Counted from the first letter of the stretch, positions 1 through 9,133 are shown. The stretch: DNA of 64,000 bases from LMUY01 sp965276785 (GCA_965276785.1 OZ255629.1:1550001-1614000), one strand, 5' to 3'. Notes: a model not told the origin generated them from the letters alone. Translations and numbers: made by a program.

Positions 1-232
1 CATCATCGGCGAGAACCTTGACGCAGCCGCGCTCAAGATGCGTGCCGATACCATCAAGCTGGACCAGACGTCGGAACTTTCGCTCAAGGCCAAGGGCATG
101 CTGGTCAATCCGACCGAGATCGCCCCGTTTCGCGATAAGCTGAAGGCCGTTGGCTTCTATGCTGAATGGAGGTCCACGTTCGGCGACGCGGCCTGGTCGG
201 TGCTGGAGCAGGCAGTTGGTCCGCTTACCTAA
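1..232 (+). CDS. TRAP transporter solute-binding protein, C-terminal end (partial)
   Basis: The reading frame is open from base 2, so the gene starts outside the window; only about 76 C-terminal residues are seen. The ending, with FRDKLKAVGFYAEWRSTFG followed by an aromatic-rich helix (AAWSVLEQAVG), matches the usual tail of DctP/TRAP substrate-binding proteins. These are periplasmic proteins that deliver carboxylates or similar solutes to a DctQ/DctM membrane pair. The ligand cannot be judged from this fragment, and no dctQM genes follow it here. The next gene is convergent. Confidence 0.7.
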   Translation, partial: IIGENLDAAALKMRADTIKLDQTSELSLKAKGMLVNPTEIAPFRDKLKAVGFYAEWRSTFGDAAWSVLEQAVGPLT

Positions 233-292
233 TTGACGCTGAGTGAGGAGTTTACGGCGGGAGGCATTCGTGGGCGGTCGGCTTCGCGCACC

Positions 293-1882
293 CTACGTCC
301 TTTGCGGCAATGGCCCAGCGCGGCCGAACAGCCAGCCCTGACCGTACTGCGCCCCCATCGCGACCAGGGCCGCCGCTTCTTCCTCCGTCTCCACCCATTC
401 GGCGACCACCTCCGCCTGGGCGGCGCGTGCCATCTCGATCATACCGGCAACGAAGGCGCGTTCCCGCCCGTCGCACGCAATGCCGGCTATGTAGGAGCCG
501 TCCAACTTGACGATATCGGCCGGCATGCCGCGCAGCACCCGCATGTCGGCACCGCCGGCGCCGAAATCGTCCAGGCAGAACGGGATGCCGAGCTCCCGCA
601 GCAATTGGGCCGTCTTCGCCGCTTCCGGAATGTCTTCGAGCTGGGCCGTCTCGGTCATCTCCACCATCAGGCGTCCAGCCTTGCGCGCGGGTTCGCGAAG
701 CAGCCTGGCCATCAGCTTGTCGCGGAACGCCGGGTCCTGCATCGACTGCCCCGAGATGTTGAACGCGACCGGCACCGGCGAGGCGGCGGCAGCCTCGCAC
801 GCCAGCCCGACCACCGCGAGATCCAGCTCGGTCGCCAACCCGATCGTTTCGGTTAGCACCACGAATTCCTGCGGCGTGTCGGCCGGGCAGCCCTCGACCG
901 GCAGCGGCCGCAGCAAGGCCTCGTAGTGATGCAACCGGCGGTCAGACAGATGGACGATGGGCTGGAACGTCAGCTCGAACCGGCGCTGACCGATCGCGCG
1001 GCGCATCGCCCCGGTGTGCTGCATCGCGTGCCTGACATAGCTGGCCAGGCCGGAGGTGAAGCCCGCCGCGTCAAGCCCGATCGTGCCGTTGCGGGCAAAC
1101 GCGTCCAGCGCTTGGCGCAGCGCGCGGGCTGCTTGCGCGGGTGAAAGGCCCCCGTCCGCCAGGCTGAGATTGCGGGACGCCACCGTCGCTTGCATCCCCT
1201 GATCGCGCAGCGCGGTTTCCAGCGCAATCGCGACGCCCTCCAGCGTCGCGGCGTCGCCCGGCGCCCCCACCAGCCCGTAACGGCCTGGCGCAATCTCGCT
1301 CGCCACGGCGTCCGGCGCTAAGACCTCGAGCGCCGCGCCAACCGCCTCCCCGTTGCTGCCGGTCACTTCCAGCAGGGCCAGGTCTGCGGCGGTGCCGCTG
1401 CGCAGGCGCGACTCGGCGGCTCGGGCGAAGCCGTGGCTGGAACTGGCCTGCATGACACGGCCGAGCGGCGCCGGCAGCAAGGCGAAGGTGAGGCACAGCC
1501 GGCTGGGGCGCCCCTCCGGCGCCAGCCGGATGCCAGCCAGCGCCATTTTCATGCGGGCGGCATTGGCCAGCCGCACCGTAAGCGGCAGCAAGCGGCCGTG
1601 TTCTGACAACATGAGCAAGGCCCGGTCGAGCGCCTCATGGTCCACCGGGCTGATCAGGCTGCGCACATGCTCGCCGACGCACTGCTCCGCGGGGCGGCCA
1701 TAGCGGCTGCGGAAGGCGCCGGCGGCAAAGGTGACCGTCCCCGCCGTGTCGATCTCGGCGACCAGGTCGGCGGCAGCAAAGGCGAACGCAACGAAGCGCT
1801 CGTTGTTGTCGGCGCGCCGCAGCAGCACCGGGTCCGCAAGCTGGTCTGGCAATGGGTCGCTCCCTGGATGAGGCATTATCAC
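293..1882 (-). CDS. EAL-domain cyclic-di-GMP phosphodiesterase with N-terminal PAS-like region
   Basis: A 529-residue protein with no membrane segment or signal peptide, so probably cytoplasmic. Residues about 25-125 look like a PAS sensor; residues about 285-525 form an EAL domain. The EAL signature appears as HHYEALLRP. The other conserved metal and catalytic positions are present: FNISGQS, VEMTET, LDDFGAGGAD, KLDGSYI, AEWVETEEE and YGQGWLFG. The enzyme should therefore be able to hydrolyse c-di-GMP to pGpG. No GGDEF domain is seen. The middle part (about 130-280) is unassigned. It is divergent from the methyltransferase at 1999, with a 116-base shared promoter region. Confidence 0.85.
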   Translation of the reverse strand: MIMPHPGSDPLPDQLADPVLLRRADNNERFVAFAFAAADLVAEIDTAGTVTFAAGAFRSRYGRPAEQCVGEHVRSLISPVDHEALDRALLMLSEHGRLLPLTVRLANAARMKMALAGIRLAPEGRPSRLCLTFALLPAPLGRVMQASSSHGFARAAESRLRSGTAADLALLEVTGSNGEAVGAALEVLAPDAVASEIAPGRYGLVGAPGDAATLEGVAIALETALRDQGMQATVASRNLSLADGGLSPAQAARALRQALDAFARNGTIGLDAAGFTSGLASYVRHAMQHTGAMRRAIGQRRFELTFQPIVHLSDRRLHHYEALLRPLPVEGCPADTPQEFVVLTETIGLATELDLAVVGLACEAAAASPVPVAFNISGQSMQDPAFRDKLMARLLREPARKAGRLMVEMTETAQLEDIPEAAKTAQLLRELGIPFCLDDFGAGGADMRVLRGMPADIVKLDGSYIAGIACDGRERAFVAGMIEMARAAQAEVVAEWVETEEEAAALVAMGAQYGQGWLFGRAGPLPQRT

Positions 1883-1998
1883 ACTATTGTATTAACGCCA
1901 GGTGTTTGCCGCGGCGTCAGCCAGCATCTTTCATCGAGTCGCGCCATCGGCTAGGTGAGGCGGGACGACAAAGTCCCGGTCGTCAGGATGACAGTAAC

Positions 1999-2619
1999 AT
2001 GAAGCAAATGTTGCAGAACGGCGCTTCGACCGCAGCATTGCCGCCGAGATCACCGAGTAAGCCTCTAGAAGGCACGTGGTTGTTCTTGCAGCGCTGGGCG
2101 GCGAACCCGTTGCAGATGGGCTCGATTGTGCCGTCCTCGGCGGCATTATGCCGCCGGATTGTCCAGCAAGTGCGTCTGGCCGACGGCGAGGCGGTGCTTG
2201 AACTGGGCGCCGGCACCGGCGTGATCGGCCGTGCCCTGCTGCAAAGCGGCTTGCCGGCGGCCAGAATGGTGACGGTCGAGATCGTTGCCGCAATGGCGGA
2301 GCATCTGCGGCACACCCTGCCCGGCGTACACGTCATCACCGGGGACGCACGGCTGCTGTCAGGGCTGGTGCCGCCCCAATTCCACGGCCGCGTCGGCACG
2401 GTGATTTGCGGTATCCCGCTGGTCTTGCTGCCGCTGGCGGAACAGCGCCGGTTTATCGACGCCATCGAGGCGGTGGCGCCGGGCCGGGGCTTCCTGCACT
2501 ACAGCTATTGCGTCACCTCGCCGCTGCCTTGGCGCAGGCACGGCTTGGTGGCGCGGCGCGAGGCCTGGACGCCACTGAACTTCCCACCGGCCAGCGTGTG
2601 GCGCTACACGCCGCGATAG
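1999..2619 (+). CDS. PmtA-like SAM-dependent methyltransferase
   Basis: 206 residues starting at ATG 1999; the open frame extends upstream but those residues do not look conserved. A class I methyltransferase SAM loop is seen as VLELGAGTGVIG near residue 63, then MVTVEIVAAMAEHL and GDARLL. In place of the NPPY motif of DNA or rRNA methylases it has ICGIPLVLLP, as in phosphatidylethanolamine N-methyltransferases of the PmtA type. A role in phosphatidylcholine synthesis is possible, but substrate assignment within this family is loose. The 3' end meets the convergent nitroreductase with one base between them. Confidence 0.65.
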   Translation: MKQMLQNGASTAALPPRSPSKPLEGTWLFLQRWAANPLQMGSIVPSSAALCRRIVQQVRLADGEAVLELGAGTGVIGRALLQSGLPAARMVTVEIVAAMAEHLRHTLPGVHVITGDARLLSGLVPPQFHGRVGTVICGIPLVLLPLAEQRRFIDAIEAVAPGRGFLHYSYCVTSPLPWRRHGLVARREAWTPLNFPPASVWRYTPR

Positions 2620-2620
2620 C

Positions 2621-3190
2621 TCAGGCCGCTGCCCACTCGGCGAGGAAATCACTCGGGTCGGACCGTCGAGCCACCGGAACACCGCCAACCGGCGTGCCGA
2701 GATACAGAAAACCCGCCAATCGCGGCACCCCAAGGGCGGCAGCGACCGCCGGGTCGTAGGCATTCGGCCCCGTCACCCATTTGCCGCCGAAGCCCAGAGC
2801 ATGCGCGGCGTTTAGCATGTTCATCGCCGCCGCCGCCACCGACATCACCTGCTCGATCTCCGGCACCTTGACTGCTGGAGTCGCATGCACACCCAAGGCC
2901 AGGATCAAGGGCGCCGCCAGCAACTTGCCCCGCATCCGTTCAGCCTCGGGCTCGGTGGCCGCCGGGTCTCGGGCGCGCAAGGCGGCGACCGCAACATCAG
3001 CAAACCGGCCCCGCGCCTCGCCACGAATGGCGACGAAGCGCCACGGCCGCAACTTGCCGTGGTCCGGTGCGCATAGCCCGGCGGCCACAATTTGCCGCAG
3101 GGCTGGGCCGTCCGGTGCCGGGTCCTGCAGTTCGCCTGTCGAAGCGCGGGACAGCAGGCTGTCCAACGCGCCGCCCGCCAGCGCCTGCAT
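2621..3190 (-). CDS. nitroreductase family protein (YdjA-like)
   Basis: 189 residues, the usual size of a single-domain FMN nitroreductase. The signature APDHGKLRPWRFVAI near residue 42 is typical of the YdjA subgroup, which binds FMN and reduces nitro or quinone substrates with NAD(P)H. The C-terminal half contains the expected AAAMNMLNAAHALGFGGKWVTG segment. Its start codon overlaps the stop of the upstream M20 amidohydrolase by one base (TGATG on the coding strand), so the two are almost certainly co-transcribed and translationally coupled. The physiological substrate is unknown. Confidence 0.8.
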   Translation of the reverse strand: MQALAGGALDSLLSRASTGELQDPAPDGPALRQIVAAGLCAPDHGKLRPWRFVAIRGEARGRFADVAVAALRARDPAATEPEAERMRGKLLAAPLILALGVHATPAVKVPEIEQVMSVAAAAMNMLNAAHALGFGGKWVTGPNAYDPAVAAALGVPRLAGFLYLGTPVGGVPVARRSDPSDFLAEWAAA

Positions 3191-4620
3191 CAGTTGGCTG
3201 CCAGTGCCATGGCGGCAATCGGCGGCGCTACGCCGTCCGGTAGCGGGCTGACATAGGGCGATTCACGGGTGCGTTCGGCCAGGTCGGCGCGGGCGCGGTC
3301 GATCAAGCCCGGCTCCTCAATGGCTTGCACCGCGGTGGACGCCATCACCTTGGCCGCGAAGCCGAGCCCCTTATGGGCCATCGGGCTCTTCCCCTGTGCC
3401 GTGAGCTGCCACGAATGGCCCGGCGTGCCAATGGCATACGTGGCGGCATGCGCCTGCACGGTCGGCACCACCCAGGACACGTCGCCCACATCGGTCGAGC
3501 CGATCATCGCAACACGCTTGGTGTCGAGCGGCACGATCTCGTCATGGATCGGGGTGTTGGGCTTGGGCTTTACGCCGACCCGGCGGTAGGCGGTGGAGAG
3601 GTCCTCCGGCGCCAACGTGGCCTGGATCTCACGGGCGAAGGCGCGGTCGGCCTCGTCCCACTCGGGCGCGCCCAACCGGAGCATGGTCTCGTGCATCGCC
3701 TGTTCCAGCGGCTCGTTGGCCAGCAGGTTGGAGACGGCGGAGAGCACATGGATGTCCACCTGCGTCTCCGTCATCAAGGCAGCGCCGCGCGCCACATTCT
3801 TCACCCGCTCCAGCAACACTTGCATGGTGGGCAGCTCGCGCGCCCGCACCGAATAGCGCACCCGCGCGCTGGACTGCACCACGTTGGGCGCGATACCGCC
3901 GCCGTCGATCATCGCGTAGTGGATGCGCGCATCCGCCGGCATGTGCTCGCGCATATAGTTCACGCCAACGTTCATCAGCTCCACCGCGTCCAGCGCCGAG
4001 CGGCCGAGATGCGGCGCCGCAGCGGCGTGCGACGCGCGGCCGCGAAAGGCGAAATCCACGCGTGTGTTGGCAAGCGAGGCGGCGTCCGCCACTTCGTTGA
4101 ACGCGTTGGGATGCCAGGTGATGGCGATGTCCACGTCCCGGAACGCGCCTTCGCGAACCATGAACGCCTTGGCGGCGCCGCCTTCTTCCGCCGGGCAGCC
4201 GTAGTAGCGCACCCGGCCCGGCGTGCCGGTCTCGGCCAGCCAATCCTTCACCGCCGTTGCGGCCAGCATGGCGGCGGATCCGAGCAAGTTGTGGCCGCAG
4301 CCATGGCCGTTGCCGTTGCCGGGAATCGGGCGATGCTCAGCCACTCCGGCTTCCTGGCTCAGGCCGGGCAGCGCGTCATATTCGCCGAGGAGTGCAATGA
4401 CCGGGCCGCCCGCGCCCGCCTCGCCCATCACCGCGGTCGGAATGCCCGCGACTGTCTCAGTCACGGCGAAGCCCTGACGCTGCAGTTCTGCGGCGTGCTC
4501 GGCCGCCGAGCGGTGTTCCGTATAGCAGGTCTCCGGCATGCCCCAGACCCGGTCGGCCAAGGCGGTGAATTCAGGCCATTTGGCGTCCACAAAGGTCCAG
4601 ATCTGGTCGGCGTTCTGCAT
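3190..4620 (-). CDS. M20-family amidohydrolase, AbgB-like
   Basis: 476 residues of the M20D peptidase/amidohydrolase type. Metal-binding features include NGHGCGHNLLG near residue 107 and CPAEEGGAAK near residue 160, plus a lid-type dimerisation region (DFAFRGRASHAAAAPHLGRSALDAVELM). The C-terminal IGTPGHSWQ segment is present. Relatives such as AbgB hydrolyse p-aminobenzoyl-glutamate, and other members hydrolyse N-acyl amino acids; the substrate here is not determined. It is the first gene of a two-gene operon with the nitroreductase. Confidence 0.82.
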   Translation of the reverse strand: MQNADQIWTFVDAKWPEFTALADRVWGMPETCYTEHRSAAEHAAELQRQGFAVTETVAGIPTAVMGEAGAGGPVIALLGEYDALPGLSQEAGVAEHRPIPGNGNGHGCGHNLLGSAAMLAATAVKDWLAETGTPGRVRYYGCPAEEGGAAKAFMVREGAFRDVDIAITWHPNAFNEVADAASLANTRVDFAFRGRASHAAAAPHLGRSALDAVELMNVGVNYMREHMPADARIHYAMIDGGGIAPNVVQSSARVRYSVRARELPTMQVLLERVKNVARGAALMTETQVDIHVLSAVSNLLANEPLEQAMHETMLRLGAPEWDEADRAFAREIQATLAPEDLSTAYRRVGVKPKPNTPIHDEIVPLDTKRVAMIGSTDVGDVSWVVPTVQAHAATYAIGTPGHSWQLTAQGKSPMAHKGLGFAAKVMASTAVQAIEEPGLIDRARADLAERTRESPYVSPLPDGVAPPIAAMALAAN

Positions 4621-4683
4621 GTCGCTCTCCTCGGCAGGAGCCTTATCCTGCGCTGCCGCCGGCCGGTTGCCAATCTATCCGGG

Positions 4684-5592
4684 TCAGGCCGCGACCCGCT
4701 TGGCACCATCCGCAAGAGCGCCGTGAAGGAACTGCGCCGCCTCTTCCATCGAAGCCCGTGCCTCGGGCATGGGAAACAGCTGCCAGACATGCGGCACCAC
4801 CGGCCAACTCCGCAGCCTTGCGGTCACACCAGCCGCCTGGGCGCGCTCCGCGAACCGAACGCTGTCGTCCAACAGGATTTCGTAACTGCCAACGTGAAGC
4901 AGCAGCGGCGGTAGGCCGCGGAGGTCTGCGTACAGCGGCGAGGCGAGTGGGTGCGTCGGGTCTTGGCCGGCCAGGTAGGGGGTGGTCGCATGCTTCAGCG
5001 CCTCACTGCGAAACATCGCATCGCGCCGGGCGTTCGTAGTCAGCGACCGCCCAGTGCCGGCCAAGTCGGTCCATGGCGAGAACAGCACGGCGGCCGCTGG
5101 CAGGGCAATCCCGGCGTCCCGCAGCGAAAGCAGCAGGGCCAGCGCCAGGCCACCCCCTGCAGAGTCGCCTGCCACGGTAAGCTGGTCGGCGGAAATCCCG
5201 CCCTCCAGCAGGCCGCGGTAAGCCGCCACAGCATCCTCCACCGCGGCCGGAAACGGGTGCTCGGGCGCCAGCCGGTAATCCGGTGCGAACACCTGGAGGC
5301 CACGGCGGGCGAACCCCCCGGTAATGGGGCGGTGCGTCGCCGGTGAGCAAGCGAAATAGCCGCCACCATGCAGGTAAAGCAGGGTGCCACGGGCGGGCGC
5401 CGCCACACAACGCAGCCATTCGCCTGGAATGCCGCCAACTGCCGCCTCCGTCAGGGTCACTTGCGGCGGCACGCGATGCTTCACGGCTGAGAGCAAGGCT
5501 CGGGCAGCTTGGATGTCCAAGCTGGCCGGAAGCCGTCGTTTGACGCGGTATTTCAGCAGTAGCGTGGTGATATGGGCCTGCCAGCTTGCCAT
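4684..5592 (-). CDS. alpha/beta hydrolase, hormone-sensitive-lipase-like esterase
   Basis: About 302 residues from ATG 5592, chosen because a GAGGAG ribosome site lies just upstream; the frame is open to 5682 but that extension looks non-native. The HSL-family oxyanion motif is seen as LYLHGGGYFACSP and the nucleophile elbow as VAGDSAGGGLA. A late WPVVPHVWQLF supplies the catalytic His, and DDSVRFAER is near the acid. It should hydrolyse short-chain esters or lactones in the cytoplasm. It lies 63 bases downstream of the amidohydrolase start, so it belongs to a separate leftward unit. Confidence 0.82.
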   Translation of the reverse strand: MASWQAHITTLLLKYRVKRRLPASLDIQAARALLSAVKHRVPPQVTLTEAAVGGIPGEWLRCVAAPARGTLLYLHGGGYFACSPATHRPITGGFARRGLQVFAPDYRLAPEHPFPAAVEDAVAAYRGLLEGGISADQLTVAGDSAGGGLALALLLSLRDAGIALPAAAVLFSPWTDLAGTGRSLTTNARRDAMFRSEALKHATTPYLAGQDPTHPLASPLYADLRGLPPLLLHVGSYEILLDDSVRFAERAQAAGVTARLRSWPVVPHVWQLFPMPEARASMEEAAQFLHGALADGAKRVAA

Positions 5593-5800
5593 CCAAAGCT
5601 CCTCGATGAGACAGGCAGGTGGGAACGAAAGCAGCACCGTCCAGAGCCTGGCCGGTTCGGACCGTTGGTTCGAACCGTACAATAATTAACGATTTTCCAT
5701 ACGACAGCGTGCTAAATATGTGAATATAGTCAGTTGGCTGAGCGTTAGAATTTCATCGTTGGCGACGCTGAGGCGAACGCGGCGGTTTGGGAGAATACCG

Positions 5801-6019
5801 ATGTCCATGCCTGCGGTTGACGGTGACGGAAGCAGCGTCAGGCCCTCCCCGATCGGAGATGGCAGCCACAAGCCGGGTGGTTTTCGCATCCACGTCACCC
5901 GTCAGGGCGCTGCGGTTCACCTCTCGCTCGTTGCCGTGGACGAGTACGCCGCGGTCGAGTTGTATGAGCACTTTGTTCAGGCGCTGGAGCAGGGACGCCT
6001 CAACCTCGAGCTGAAGTAA
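5801..6019 (+). CDS. small hypothetical protein
   Basis: A 72-residue protein starting at ATG 5801, preceded by a GGGAGA ribosome site. The C-terminal half (FRIHVTRQGAAVHLSLVAVDEYAAVELYEHF) reads as a compact beta-alpha domain ending in a helix rich in Glu and Leu, and it keeps GC-rich third positions. I do not recognise the family. It is convergent with the Sel1-repeat gene, with only ten bases between the two. Confidence 0.5.
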   Translation: MSMPAVDGDGSSVRPSPIGDGSHKPGGFRIHVTRQGAAVHLSLVAVDEYAAVELYEHFVQALEQGRLNLELK

Positions 6020-6029
6020 GTCTGCTCGG

Positions 6030-6935
6030 TCAGTTGGTTGGCTGATTGTTTGCCGCGCTCTCCACCGTGGCAGCACTTTGCTGCGCCATCGAGCGCAAAG
6101 ACTGGTCCGCGCTGTCGCTCGCCGCGCGATGGTACCAGCGTGCGGCTGCGGCTGCATCGGTCGCAACGCCGAGTCCGTGCTCGTAGCAATAGCCGAGGTC
6201 GTATTCCGCAACGGCATTGTGCCGCTCGGCCGCACGGCGGAACAGCCGCGTGGCGCGCGACGCATCGCCCGCGCCGCGGCTCAGCAGCACACGCTGGGCA
6301 CTCTGAAAATCGTGCATGGCCACGTCTTCCGCCGGCGCGCGCGCGGGCGAGTTGCGCGGCGTGCGGGCGGCAGTCCCCGGCCCGCGCAACGCCGCCAAGT
6401 GCTCTGCGGCGGCGGAAATCCCTTGAGCGGCTGCACTGCGATACAGCTCCACCGCCCGGGCCCGGTCTTGCGGCACGCCGGCCCCCAGGTCGTAGAGCAT
6501 CGCAAGGTTGTATTCAGCGCGGCCGAACCCGGCCGCCGCCGCACGCTCGTACCACTGCGCAGCTCTTGCTTGGTCCGACTCGACGCCGAAGCCGCCGTCG
6601 TACATCACGCCAAGGTTGAACGCCGCCACCGCGCTGCCGCCGTCCGCGGCTTGGTGATACAGCTCCATCGCCTCGCGGAAATCACGCCTCACGCCGACGC
6701 CGCTGTCGTACATCACCCCGGCATACAGCGCGCCACGAGCATCGCCAGCGCGCGCCGCCTGCTCCCAATTGGCCAGCGCCTCGGCGTAGCGGCCGTGACG
6801 GAAATCGTTCAACCCGGCGTCGACCTGCGGCACCGGACGGGCGGCGGCAGTGACGCTCAGCAGCAACAGTACGGCTACCGCGCGGCAGGCGATTGCGTTA
6901 GGTTTACGTGTGCTTGGCGACGAGTGACGCGTCAT
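6030..6935 (-). CDS. exported Sel1-like repeat (SLR/TPR) protein
   Basis: 301 residues from ATG 6935; the frame stays open far upstream, but the sequence MTRHSSPSTRK followed by AVAVLLLLSVTAAARP is a good signal peptide and sets the start. Five or six Sel1 repeats follow, recognisable as GxAxAxYxLGxMYxxGxGVxxD units (for example NLGVMYDGGFGV, NLAMLYDLGAGV and DLGYCYEHGLGV). Such alpha-solenoid proteins are usually periplasmic protein-binding scaffolds. No partner can be assigned. It is divergent from the lipoprotein gene at 7063. Confidence 0.8.
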   Translation of the reverse strand: MTRHSSPSTRKPNAIACRAVAVLLLLSVTAAARPVPQVDAGLNDFRHGRYAEALANWEQAARAGDARGALYAGVMYDSGVGVRRDFREAMELYHQAADGGSAVAAFNLGVMYDGGFGVESDQARAAQWYERAAAAGFGRAEYNLAMLYDLGAGVPQDRARAVELYRSAAAQGISAAAEHLAALRGPGTAARTPRNSPARAPAEDVAMHDFQSAQRVLLSRGAGDASRATRLFRRAAERHNAVAEYDLGYCYEHGLGVATDAAAAARWYHRAASDSADQSLRSMAQQSAATVESAANNQPTN

Positions 6936-7062
6936 CCGAGAGCCCCGCTTGTGACGGGCAGACCATAAGGCAAATCGCGCCGGGCAAAAACCGGGCTTGC
7001 TTGCTTCGCCCCGACCGGTGCCGTATTGCGCCGCCCACACAGCCATTGCGGTGACCGCACTC

Positions 7063-7533
7063 ATGACCCGGCGCAAAACCTGGCTCTTGCTTACGTCCGG
7101 CGTTAGCATCTTCCTGGCTGGCTGTGCCGCGGTGGCGGGGCAAGGCGAGTTGGGGGCATCTCTCGGCAGCGATCCGCTGTCGTTTCGGCAACAGGCGGCT
7201 GAGGTCGCCTCCAACCGGGTCGAGGTACTGTTTCCGCCGCGCCGGGCCACGCTGACCAGTGCGGACAGCCGCCAGCTCGACCTCTTGGTTCGCCTCATCC
7301 GCGACGTGGACCCGGTCACCTTGCTCGCCACCGCCTACCAGGCTGGCGCTGGCGACGAGCGCGCCAATGTGCTTGCCGCCCGGCGCGCCCTCGCGGTCAA
7401 ACGGGGCTTGGTGGCACGCGGCGTCCCGGCGCGGCAGCTCAGCGTCCAGGTGGTTCGGCCGCCGGATAGCGGCGGCGCACCCTCCGCCATCGCGGTCGAT
7501 GACCGGGTGACGATCACCTGGGGAGCATCCTAG
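7063..7533 (+). CDS. lipoprotein with OmpA-like domain
   Basis: 156 residues from ATG 7063. The N-terminus MTRRKTWLLLTSGVSIFLAGC is a lipoprotein signal with an LAGC lipobox, so the mature protein should carry a lipid at Cys21 and be anchored in an envelope membrane. The C-terminal 80 residues resemble an OmpA/MotB peptidoglycan-associating fold: VEVLFPPRRATLTSADSRQL at the start, then an ERANVLAARRALAVKRGLVARGV segment and a final RVTITW strand. It may link the envelope to peptidoglycan. The next gene begins 40 bases downstream. Confidence 0.7.
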   Translation: MTRRKTWLLLTSGVSIFLAGCAAVAGQGELGASLGSDPLSFRQQAAEVASNRVEVLFPPRRATLTSADSRQLDLLVRLIRDVDPVTLLATAYQAGAGDERANVLAARRALAVKRGLVARGVPARQLSVQVVRPPDSGGAPSAIAVDDRVTITWGAS

Positions 7534-7573
7534 CACGCCGCCGGCCGAACCACTGGGCCGCCCCCTTGCCGAA

Positions 7574-8515
7574 ATGGCGGTCGCCGAGGGCACACGGCAG
7601 TATTTCGCCACCCGCCGGGAGCGGGTGGTCCCTTTCATCGACCGGCATTTCTCCCTCGGCGGCAGCTTGCGGCTGCACCGCGCCGCGGTCGGATGGGACA
7701 TCGCCAAGGCGCCGCTGAACCTGTCCCTGGCGGCGCCGCAGATCGGGCTGCGGCTCGGGGCGATGGCGGCCAGCAAGCTCGGCGCGGAACGGGCGGCGCG
7801 GGGCATGCGCCGCTCCATCCTGCTGGAGACCGCCGTGGCGCGAGAACTCGCCTGGCTGCTGCATACCGAGTTGCTGGAACTGCCGTTCCGCCAGGGCGAG
7901 CGGGTCGCAACCCATGACGCGCTGGCCGAGACCATCCTGGCCGGTCCCCGCATCGAGGCGGCGCTGGCGGAGGCGCTGGCCGCCATCGGCCGCCGCGGCG
8001 ACGACCCGGCGTTCCGCGCCCGGTTGAGCGAGGCACTGGCCGAATACGCCACCAGCCGGGCGGCGGCGGCCGAGATCACCACCGGGCTGCTCAGCCTCGG
8101 CGCCGGGGCGGCCGCGCTCAGCAAGCTGACGCCGGGTGCCGCCTCGCTCGGGCCGAGCCTGGCCGCCGTGTTCGCGCAGCAGGCCGCTGTGTCTTCGTTC
8201 CCGCTCGGCGGTTGGCTCGGCGCGGCTTGGTACGGCTTGTTCCCGGTCGCGCCGTCATTGGGCTTGGTGGCCAGCACCACGGGCGGGCTGATGCTGGCGG
8301 CCAGCGTGTTTGCCGCCTTCGCCGGCGTGGTGTCGGACCCGGTGCAGCGGGCGCTGGGGCTGCATCGCGCGCGGTTGCTGCGCATGCTGGGCGTGCTGGA
8401 GCAGCAATTCTTCGACCCGGCGGCGCCCGGGTTTGCCGTGCACGACCACTATGTGGCGCGATTGCTCGACTTGTTCGACATCGTGGGGGCGGCATTGCGG
8501 CTGGCGCGGCTGTAG
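7574..8515 (+). CDS. conserved hypothetical membrane-associated protein (DUF6635-like)
   Basis: 313 residues. The C-terminal half is strongly hydrophobic (EITTGLLSLGAGAAALSKL, SLGLVASTTGGLMLAASVF) and could form two to four membrane segments, while the N-terminal third is basic and amphipathic (RQYFATRRERVVPFIDRHF). I associate this architecture loosely with DUF6635 proteins of Acetobacteraceae, but this is from memory and not certain. It follows the OmpA-like lipoprotein on the same strand and may share its transcript. Confidence 0.5.
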   Translation: MAVAEGTRQYFATRRERVVPFIDRHFSLGGSLRLHRAAVGWDIAKAPLNLSLAAPQIGLRLGAMAASKLGAERAARGMRRSILLETAVARELAWLLHTELLELPFRQGERVATHDALAETILAGPRIEAALAEALAAIGRRGDDPAFRARLSEALAEYATSRAAAAEITTGLLSLGAGAAALSKLTPGAASLGPSLAAVFAQQAAVSSFPLGGWLGAAWYGLFPVAPSLGLVASTTGGLMLAASVFAAFAGVVSDPVQRALGLHRARLLRMLGVLEQQFFDPAAPGFAVHDHYVARLLDLFDIVGAALRLARL

Positions 8516-8640
8516 CACCCGTGTCCGCTCGCTGAAATCGGATCGAGCGCGGGCTGCTTGTGCGCAGGCGTGCTCATCCACCACCACGCCGATGTGCTCG
8601 GTGACGGCCGTGCTGACGTGTGTCAACGCTGGGAATTACA

Positions 8641-8668
8641 TTGACATTTTACCTAGCGTTGCTAGATA
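8641..8668 (+). promoter_or_regulatory. candidate sigma-70 promoter with an operator-like palindrome
   Basis: TTGACA at 8641-8646 is a consensus -35 box. Sixteen bases further TAGATA (8663-8668) could serve as a weak -10. The spacer contains a 5-bp inverted repeat, CTAGC-GTT-GCTAG, at 8653-8665. A palindrome inside the promoter is the usual layout for a TetR- or MarR-type repressor. It lies 28 bases before the DUF4267 gene at 8696. No repressor gene is adjacent. Confidence 0.45.
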
Positions 8669-8695
8669 CGGGCTTGCAATACGAAAGCGCCCGTC

Positions 8696-9088
8696 ATGCT
8701 CGCCACCCTGGCTTCCATCGTCTCCGGCTTGATCGGTATCGCCATCATCCTCATCGGCGCCCGCTTCCTTTTGGCGCCGCAGGCCGCCGCGGCCGGATAT
8801 GGCATCCCGGTCGAGCTGCCCGGCGCGCAAATCCCAGCCGGCAGCCCTTACCCGTGGCTTTACGCAAAGGGGGTGCGCGATGTCGCCTTGGGAATTTTCA
8901 TCGGGGTCCTCTTGGCCAGCCGGGCGCCGCACCTGCTGGGCGCGTTTATGGCCGCCGCGAGCGTTATTCCCATAGGCGATGCGGTAATCGTCCTGCGCAG
9001 CGGCGGAACCCGCGCGGTGGCCTTTGGCATCCACGGCGCCACGGCGGCGGTCGCCCTGGCCGCGAGTGCTGCGCTGCTCATGGCCTGA
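8696..9088 (+). CDS. DUF4267 family small membrane protein
   Basis: 130 residues with about four hydrophobic segments and the pattern typical of DUF4267: FLLAPQAAAAGYGIP near the N-terminus, then YPWLYAKGVRDVALGIFIG and IPIGDAVIVLRSGG. The function of the family is unknown. It is followed 45 bases later by a DoxX-like protein and probably shares its promoter (8641-8668), giving a two-gene inner-membrane operon. Confidence 0.75.
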   Translation: MLATLASIVSGLIGIAIILIGARFLLAPQAAAAGYGIPVELPGAQIPAGSPYPWLYAKGVRDVALGIFIGVLLASRAPHLLGAFMAAASVIPIGDAVIVLRSGGTRAVAFGIHGATAAVALAASAALLMA

Positions 9089-9133
9089 GCGCCGCTTTAT
9101 CCCTTCACGACCGCTTAAGCACGGGAGCAACCC

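Noticed and set aside
3325..4914. A 529-codon open frame on the plus strand.
   Set aside because: It is the antisense shadow of the M20 amidohydrolase, which has family motifs; the plus-strand text has an odd His/Arg-rich composition.
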